Of a stretch of DNA of 9,016 nt, positions 5,411 to 9,016 are shown piece by piece. Source of the DNA: JAUXIQ01 sp030620925 [NCBI: Nitrospinota bacterium]. GTDB lineage: Bacteria > JAUXIQ01. Below the pieces are notes generated by a model. It was not told the origin of the DNA. It did not search any database and saw only the letters and a list, made by a program, of their open reading frames with translations. The DNA lies in assembly GCA_030620925.1 (NCBI GenBank), contig JAUXIQ010000056.1, positions 1-9,016 of the forward strand. The letters run 5' to 3'. Every line of letters begins with the position of its first letter. The stretch's first letter is position 1. Both the position numbers and the translations under genes were made by a program.

Positions 5411-5411
5411 G

Positions 5412-6344
5412 ATGCCCGGTAGGCGAGGTCCTGATCTTTTACACCGCTGGGAAGGGAATCCGATTATTACCCTGGAAGACATTCCTTTCCGGTGCAATAC
5501 GGTATTTAACGGCTCCTCTGTAAAGATCGGAGATGAATATTTGATTCTTCTGCGGGTCGAGGGACAGCAGGGTTATTCATTCTTCGCCCTGGCCAGGGGG
5601 GATGACGGCTATCATTTTGATGTAGACCCGGAGCCTGTCCTGCTTCCGGAAAAAAACGGTCCTTTTGCAAAATATGAGACCCGTGGGTTGGAAGACCCAC
5701 GGATCACCTTAATCGATGGGGTCTATTACATTCTATATTCTGTTGCTTCCAGTTACGGAACAAGGATCGCTATTGCAAAAACCCATGACTTTCAACGCTA
5801 CGAACGCATCGCCATCATTTCCGAACCGGGCAACAAGGACGGCGTGCTCTTCCCGGAGAAGATCAAGGGAAGGTATGCCAGGCTGGACCGACCTCTTGGA
5901 TCGTATAATGTCGGCTGCATCTGGATTTCATATTCTGACGACCTGATCCACTGGGGCCATCATGAACCGGTAATCATGCCGCGGTCGGGATATTGGGACG
6001 CTGACCGCATAGGAGCATCCGTTCCGCCTATAAAAACCGAGAAGGGATGGCTGGAAATTTACCACGGCTTCAAAATGACAGCCTCAGGCCCCATCTACCG
6101 GATGGGAGCGGTTCTCCTGGACCTGGACGATCCCGCAAAAGTGATTGCCCGAAGCGATGATGCCATACTTTCACCAAGGGAAAAATACGAGCGAATAGGA
6201 GACGTCAACAACGTAGTTTTTGCCTGCGGCGCCATAGTAGAGCCGAACAACGAAGTGAAAATATATTACGGTGGGGCGGACACCTGTTTATGTGTTGCGA
6301 CCGTAAATATAGATCGGCTGATTGAGGTTATAATAGAGGTATGA
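5412..6344 (+). CDS. GH130-family glycoside phosphorylase/hydrolase (second of three)
   Basis: The start is placed at the ATG at 5412: aaggag (5399-5404) lies 7 bases upstream and the preceding gene stops at 5410. The frame extends further upstream, but only over the end of that gene. The 310-aa product keeps the GH130 signature residues: FNGSS (Asn33), LLRVE (Arg48), GLEDPRIT with catalytic-type Asp95, YARLDRP (Arg158, Arg160), IYHG (His218) and YYGGAD (Asp290). The retained Arg and His residues suit a phosphorylase that would release a sugar 1-phosphate, probably mannose 1-phosphate, from a beta-mannoside, but linkage and substrate cannot be assigned from sequence. It overlaps the next gene by 4 bases (ATGA), implying translational coupling. 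It is a tandem paralogue of the gene before it. Confidence 0.9.
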   Translation: MPGRRGPDLLHRWEGNPIITLEDIPFRCNTVFNGSSVKIGDEYLILLRVEGQQGYSFFALARGDDGYHFDVDPEPVLLPEKNGPFAKYETRGLEDPRITLIDGVYYILYSVASSYGTRIAIAKTHDFQRYERIAIISEPGNKDGVLFPEKIKGRYARLDRPLGSYNVGCIWISYSDDLIHWGHHEPVIMPRSGYWDADRIGASVPPIKTEKGWLEIYHGFKMTASGPIYRMGAVLLDLDDPAKVIARSDDAILSPREKYERIGDVNNVVFACGAIVEPNNEVKIYYGGADTCLCVATVNIDRLIEVIIEV

Positions 6345-7387
6345 TTCGACGACATGAGACAAATCCTCTGATCAAGCCTGAAATGGTCAAGCCGTCCCGC
6401 AGCGGCTATCGTGTGAGAGGAGTGTTTAACCCGGCGGCCGCAGTCTACGGCGACGAGATAGTTCTTTTGCTGAGGGTAGCCGAGGACTGCGAGAGCAAAG
6501 ACGGCCGGGTGGCGGTTCCCTATTACAGGTTTGAAGGGGGACGGGGCCATCCGGAAATTCTGGAAGTAAGGGCGGATGATCCCGCTGTGCAGTTAAAGGA
6601 TACGCGGGGCGTGGTTTATGAGGGAAGAGACTACCTGTCCACCCTGAGTCATATTCGGCTGGCTCGCAGCCGGGATGGGGTAAATTTTAAAGTAGACGAA
6701 AAACCGTTCATCTATCCCTGCCATGAGAGTGAATCTTTCGGGGTGGAAGACGCAAGAGTTACAAAAATAGGCGACAACTATTATATCAACTATACCGCCG
6801 TTTCCGGCGACGGCTTTGCCACCGCCCTGGCCGCCACTGAAAATTTCGTCGATATTGACCGGAAGGGGATTATCTTCCCGCCGCAGAATAAGGATGTTTC
6901 CATTCTCCCGGAAAAGATCAAGGGGAAATATTGCGCACTGCACCGCCCCAACAACGACGGGTTCGGTTTGCCCTCCATCTGGTACAGCGAATCGCAGGAC
7001 CTTATTCACTGGGGCAATCACAAGTGCCTGGCCCGGCCGCTGGACACGATGTGGGAGAAAATGAAAATAGGTGGTGGAGCGGCACCGATAAAAACAAGGG
7101 AAGGATGGCTGGAAATTTACCACGGCAAAGGAGAAGACCATGTCTACTCGTTGTCGTTATTATTGTTGGATTTAAACCAGCCTTCACTAGTGTTGAAAAG
7201 AGGGCGAGAGCCGATCCTATTCCCGCAAGAGAAATATGAAACCGAGGGCTTTTTCCCCAACGTCGTGTTTTCCAACGGCTTGATTGAAAAAGATGACGGC
7301 AGACTTTTTATTTATTACGGCGCATGCGATGAAACAGTTTGTCTGGCGGAAACGACCGTGGAATCACTTTTAAACACATTGAAATAG
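6341..7387 (+). CDS. GH130-family glycoside phosphorylase/hydrolase (third, divergent)
   Basis: The 348-aa product is a more distant GH130 member with about 35 extra residues between the first two blades. Key positions are present: GVFNPAA (Asn30), LLLRVAED (Arg45), ESFGVEDARVT with Asp137, KYCALHRP (His201, Arg202), LEIYHG (His261) and YYGACDE. The ALHRP motif in place of the ARLDRP of its neighbour suggests a different GH130 subfamily and a different linkage or chain length. Family members include beta-1,2- and beta-1,4-mannoside phosphorylases and some hydrolases. The start overlaps the preceding stop (ATGA) and has only a poor Shine-Dalgarno, consistent with coupled translation. No signal peptide is visible, so the substrate is probably cytosolic. 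Confidence 0.9.
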   Translation: MIRRHETNPLIKPEMVKPSRSGYRVRGVFNPAAAVYGDEIVLLLRVAEDCESKDGRVAVPYYRFEGGRGHPEILEVRADDPAVQLKDTRGVVYEGRDYLSTLSHIRLARSRDGVNFKVDEKPFIYPCHESESFGVEDARVTKIGDNYYINYTAVSGDGFATALAATENFVDIDRKGIIFPPQNKDVSILPEKIKGKYCALHRPNNDGFGLPSIWYSESQDLIHWGNHKCLARPLDTMWEKMKIGGGAAPIKTREGWLEIYHGKGEDHVYSLSLLLLDLNQPSLVLKRGREPILFPQEKYETEGFFPNVVFSNGLIEKDDGRLFIYYGACDETVCLAETTVESLLNTLK

Positions 7388-7388
7388 A

Positions 7389-7396
7389 GGAGGAGG
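7389..7396 (+). promoter_or_regulatory. Strong ribosome binding site of the GT4 gene
   Basis: The sequence ggaggagg follows the preceding stop immediately and ends 4 bases before the ATG at 7401; its 5' GGAGG gives a spacing of 7. It is much stronger than the site for the preceding gene, so the glycosyltransferase may be translated independently and at a higher level. Confidence 0.65.
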
Positions 7397-7400
7397 CAAA

Positions 7401-8531
7401 ATGAGAATAGCTTTTATTTCCACCTATCCTCCCATTGAATGCGGCATTGCCACTTACACCAGTTACCTTAATGATGCGTTGAGAAAGCTGCATAACGAGA
7501 CGCTGGTGATCAGCCCTTTCGGTGCAGCGGGAGAAAATGTGTTTCCCATTTACTCGCGGGGCAGCGCCTACTTCGCCTCTGAAACCTTTAACATTTGCGA
7601 AGAGATAACCCCCGACCTGGTCCACATACAACACGAATACGGACTCTACGGCCCTCAGAAGGGAGTCCACATAATAGAGCTGATTCTGAGATTACGCCTG
7701 GTCGGCTTACCTGTCGTTACCACTCTGCACACGGTGTACGAAGACCTTAATAATGATGAACAAATTATTCTCCGCATAGTGGTGGATGAAAGCTCGGCGA
7801 TTATCGTCCACGAGGATTATCAGAAAGAGACGCTGGTGAGATATTTCGGCGGAGGGGAAAAAATCCACGTGATACCCCATGGCGTGCGGGAGCTCCTGCC
7901 CATTCCCGACGCCAAAGAGAAGCTGGAAATCTTCGACAAACAGGTGATACTTTTATGCGGCTACTTTCGGCCCACCAAGGGGTTTCATAAAATTGTGGAA
8001 TGGTTCCCGGAAATCTGTAGGCAAGTGGATGATGTGATTCTGGTAATCGCAGGGAAATCGCGAGGCCTGGAGTTCCGGGACTATCAGAGGAAGTTTTTTG
8101 AGTCGATCAACAGTTCTCCGGTCAGTGACAAAATCGCTGTGCTGAGAGGACAATTCCCCCAGGATACCTTTGATACGATCGTCTCCGCCAGCGACGTGGT
8201 GGTATTACCTTATGAAATCGGCGCCCAAAGCGGCATAATGGCACACTGTTTCGCCTTCGGCAAGCCGGTCATTACCTCAAATCTGCCGGCGTTTAAGAAG
8301 ACCATCGACAAGAGCAAAGGGGGCTTCACCTGCGATACCGAAGCAGATTACATGGAAAATATTGTAAACACCCTCAATGACTCGAACTTACAAAAGATGC
8401 TCGAGGAAAATATAAGAAACTACGTAAAAGAAAAAGTGGGCTGGTCAACTGTGGCCCAACAACATATCGAGGTTTATCGCTCGGTCATTAGAGTTCCCTA
8501 CGGCAACGCAAAGTATGTCTATCTGGGATAA
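7401..8531 (+). CDS. GT4-family glycosyltransferase (GT-B fold)
   Basis: The 376-aa product has the GT-B two-domain layout. The N-terminal acceptor domain contains MRIAFISTYPPIECGIATYT and VHIQHEYGLYGPQKG. The C-terminal nucleotide-sugar domain contains GYFRPTKG (187-194, with the phosphate-contacting Lys194) and ASDVVVLPYEIGAQSG (263-278). Such enzymes transfer a sugar from a nucleotide-sugar donor with retention. In place of the usual EX7E pair only Glu272 is present; the second position (280) is Met, as in a GT4 subgroup with PYxxxxxSG. No membrane segment is seen. It follows the GH130 genes by 13 bases, so it probably makes the oligosaccharide or glycoside that they break down. GDP-mannose is a reasonable donor guess from the GH130 context only. 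Confidence 0.88.
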   Translation: MRIAFISTYPPIECGIATYTSYLNDALRKLHNETLVISPFGAAGENVFPIYSRGSAYFASETFNICEEITPDLVHIQHEYGLYGPQKGVHIIELILRLRLVGLPVVTTLHTVYEDLNNDEQIILRIVVDESSAIIVHEDYQKETLVRYFGGGEKIHVIPHGVRELLPIPDAKEKLEIFDKQVILLCGYFRPTKGFHKIVEWFPEICRQVDDVILVIAGKSRGLEFRDYQRKFFESINSSPVSDKIAVLRGQFPQDTFDTIVSASDVVVLPYEIGAQSGIMAHCFAFGKPVITSNLPAFKKTIDKSKGGFTCDTEADYMENIVNTLNDSNLQKMLEENIRNYVKEKVGWSTVAQQHIEVYRSVIRVPYGNAKYVYLG

Positions 8532-8559
8532 ACGTCACGTGTAACTGAGAAGTTAATCC

Positions 8560-8690
8560 GATTTCTATTTCCCCTTGAATACCGGCTCTCTCTTCTCGAC
8601 GAAGGCCGTAGCGCCTTCCTTATGGTCTTCGGTGGCGAAGCAGTAGCGCATGGCGAATGAGTGCCACTCATTCCACTCGTCCAGCGGCAT
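8560..8690. repeat. Right copy of the direct repeat flanking the sugar operon
   Basis: This segment is the last ~126 coding bases of the crotonase gene plus 5 bases beyond its stop. It matches 4189-4320 at about 91% in the same orientation. It is the intact, coding copy. Confidence 0.9.
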
Positions 8691-9016
8691 ATTAAGGCCC
8701 CTGCGGATGCCTTCCTTGGCCAGTTTCAGCGATATCGGAGGCTTGTTGGCGATCCTGCCCGCCAGCTCCATGGTAGCAGGCATCAGCTCCTCGTGGGGAA
8801 CCACCTTGTTGACCAGGCCGATGCGCGCCGCCTCCGCCCCGTCTATGATGTCGGCGGTTAGTATCAGCTCGTAAGCCTTGGCCAGACCCACCAGCCTGGG
8901 CAGCATGATCATCCCTTCGTCGGGGATCAGCCCCACTCTCAGGAACACCTCCCCGAACCTGGCTCTTTCAGAGGCTATCCTCATGTCGCACATCAGGGTG
9001 ATATCGCAGCCGTAGC
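8565..9016 (-). CDS. Crotonase-superfamily enoyl-CoA hydratase/isomerase, 5' end missing
   Basis: The gene runs off the right edge on the minus strand, so the ATG at 8993 is internal. The visible ~150 residues begin YGCDITLMCDMRIASERARF, which includes the oxyanion-hole loop. They continue through GLIPDEG...LPRLVG, DIIDGAEAARIGLVNKVVP and the C-terminal FATEDHKEGATAFVEKREPVF typical of mitochondrial-type enoyl-CoA hydratases. Crotonases stabilise a thioester enolate and carry out hydration, isomerisation or hydrolysis of acyl-CoAs. Compared with rat or human hydratase, the catalytic Glu144 is Asp here and Glu164 is Phe (in FGEVF). An Asp in IPDEG sits 8 residues later, where dienoyl-CoA isomerase has its second acid. 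The function may therefore be isomerase or another activity. The gene converges with the GT4 gene across 33 bases. Confidence 0.9.
   Translation of the reverse strand, partial: YGCDITLMCDMRIASERARFGEVFLRVGLIPDEGMIMLPRLVGLAKAYELILTADIIDGAEAARIGLVNKVVPHEELMPATMELAGRIANKPPISLKLAKEGIRRGLNMPLDEWNEWHSFAMRYCFATEDHKEGATAFVEKREPVFKGK

Noticed and set aside
5322-5411. An upstream start that would extend the second GH130 protein by 30 residues
   Set aside because: The extra residues overlap the end of the preceding gene and match no GH130 sequence. The ATG at 5412 has an ideal ribosome binding site (aaggag, 7-base spacing).
1-9016. CRISPR arrays, tRNA or rRNA genes, transposases and integrases
   Set aside because: No regularly spaced repeats, no tRNA-like cloverleaf sequence and no recombinase motifs were seen on either strand. 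The direct repeats around the sugar operon come without any recombinase gene in the window.

Overview
This is a bacterial window. It has bacterial Shine-Dalgarno sequences, a near-consensus sigma-70 promoter, an intrinsic terminator and tightly packed operon genes. The gene content (an iron-sulfur Old Yellow Enzyme, an HMG-CoA synthase and a crotonase) suggests an anaerobe that processes acyl-CoAs or enoates. A Chloroflexota (Dehalococcoidia-like) or Desulfobacterota-like host is my guess, not something the sequence proves.

Layout. (1) 2-1531: the 3' three-quarters of an OYE/2,4-dienoyl-CoA reductase-type flavoprotein, cut by the left edge. (2) 1532-2057: about 520 bases with no convincing gene, rich in hairpins and dispersed inverted repeats, with a possible gene tail on the minus strand. 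(3) 2058-2310: a complete ribosome-mediated attenuator. It has a promoter (TTGACT-N17-TATAAT), a 34-codon leader peptide with a leucine run (LLGLALLGLLLLL), a mutually exclusive antiterminator and terminator, and a U-tract. (4) 2508-4064: an HMG-CoA synthase of unusual length, the first large gene after the attenuator. (5) 4065-4474: a row of hairpins, then a decayed copy of the 3' end of an enoyl-CoA hydratase-type gene. (6) 4475-8531: a four-gene operon of three tandem GH130-family glycosidase/phosphorylase genes and a GT4 glycosyltransferase, with lower GC than the genes to its left. (7) 8565 to the right edge: a convergent crotonase gene, cut by the edge. Its last ~130 bases match the decayed copy in (5), so the carbohydrate operon sits between direct repeats.

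How the parts may work together. The attenuator should couple transcription of what lies downstream to the supply of charged leucyl-tRNA. The only large downstream gene encodes HMG-CoA synthase, and HMG-CoA is also the last CoA intermediate of leucine breakdown. Either this is a leucine-controlled HMG-CoA synthase or the attenuator was orphaned from a leu/ilv operon. In the sugar operon, the GT4 enzyme probably builds a glycoside or oligosaccharide (perhaps a mannoside) and the GH130 proteins turn it over. The first GH130 protein has lost four family-conserved active-site residues and looks like a pseudoenzyme. The flanking direct repeats and the base-composition shift suggest that the sugar operon was inserted beside an older HMG-CoA synthase/crotonase neighbourhood.
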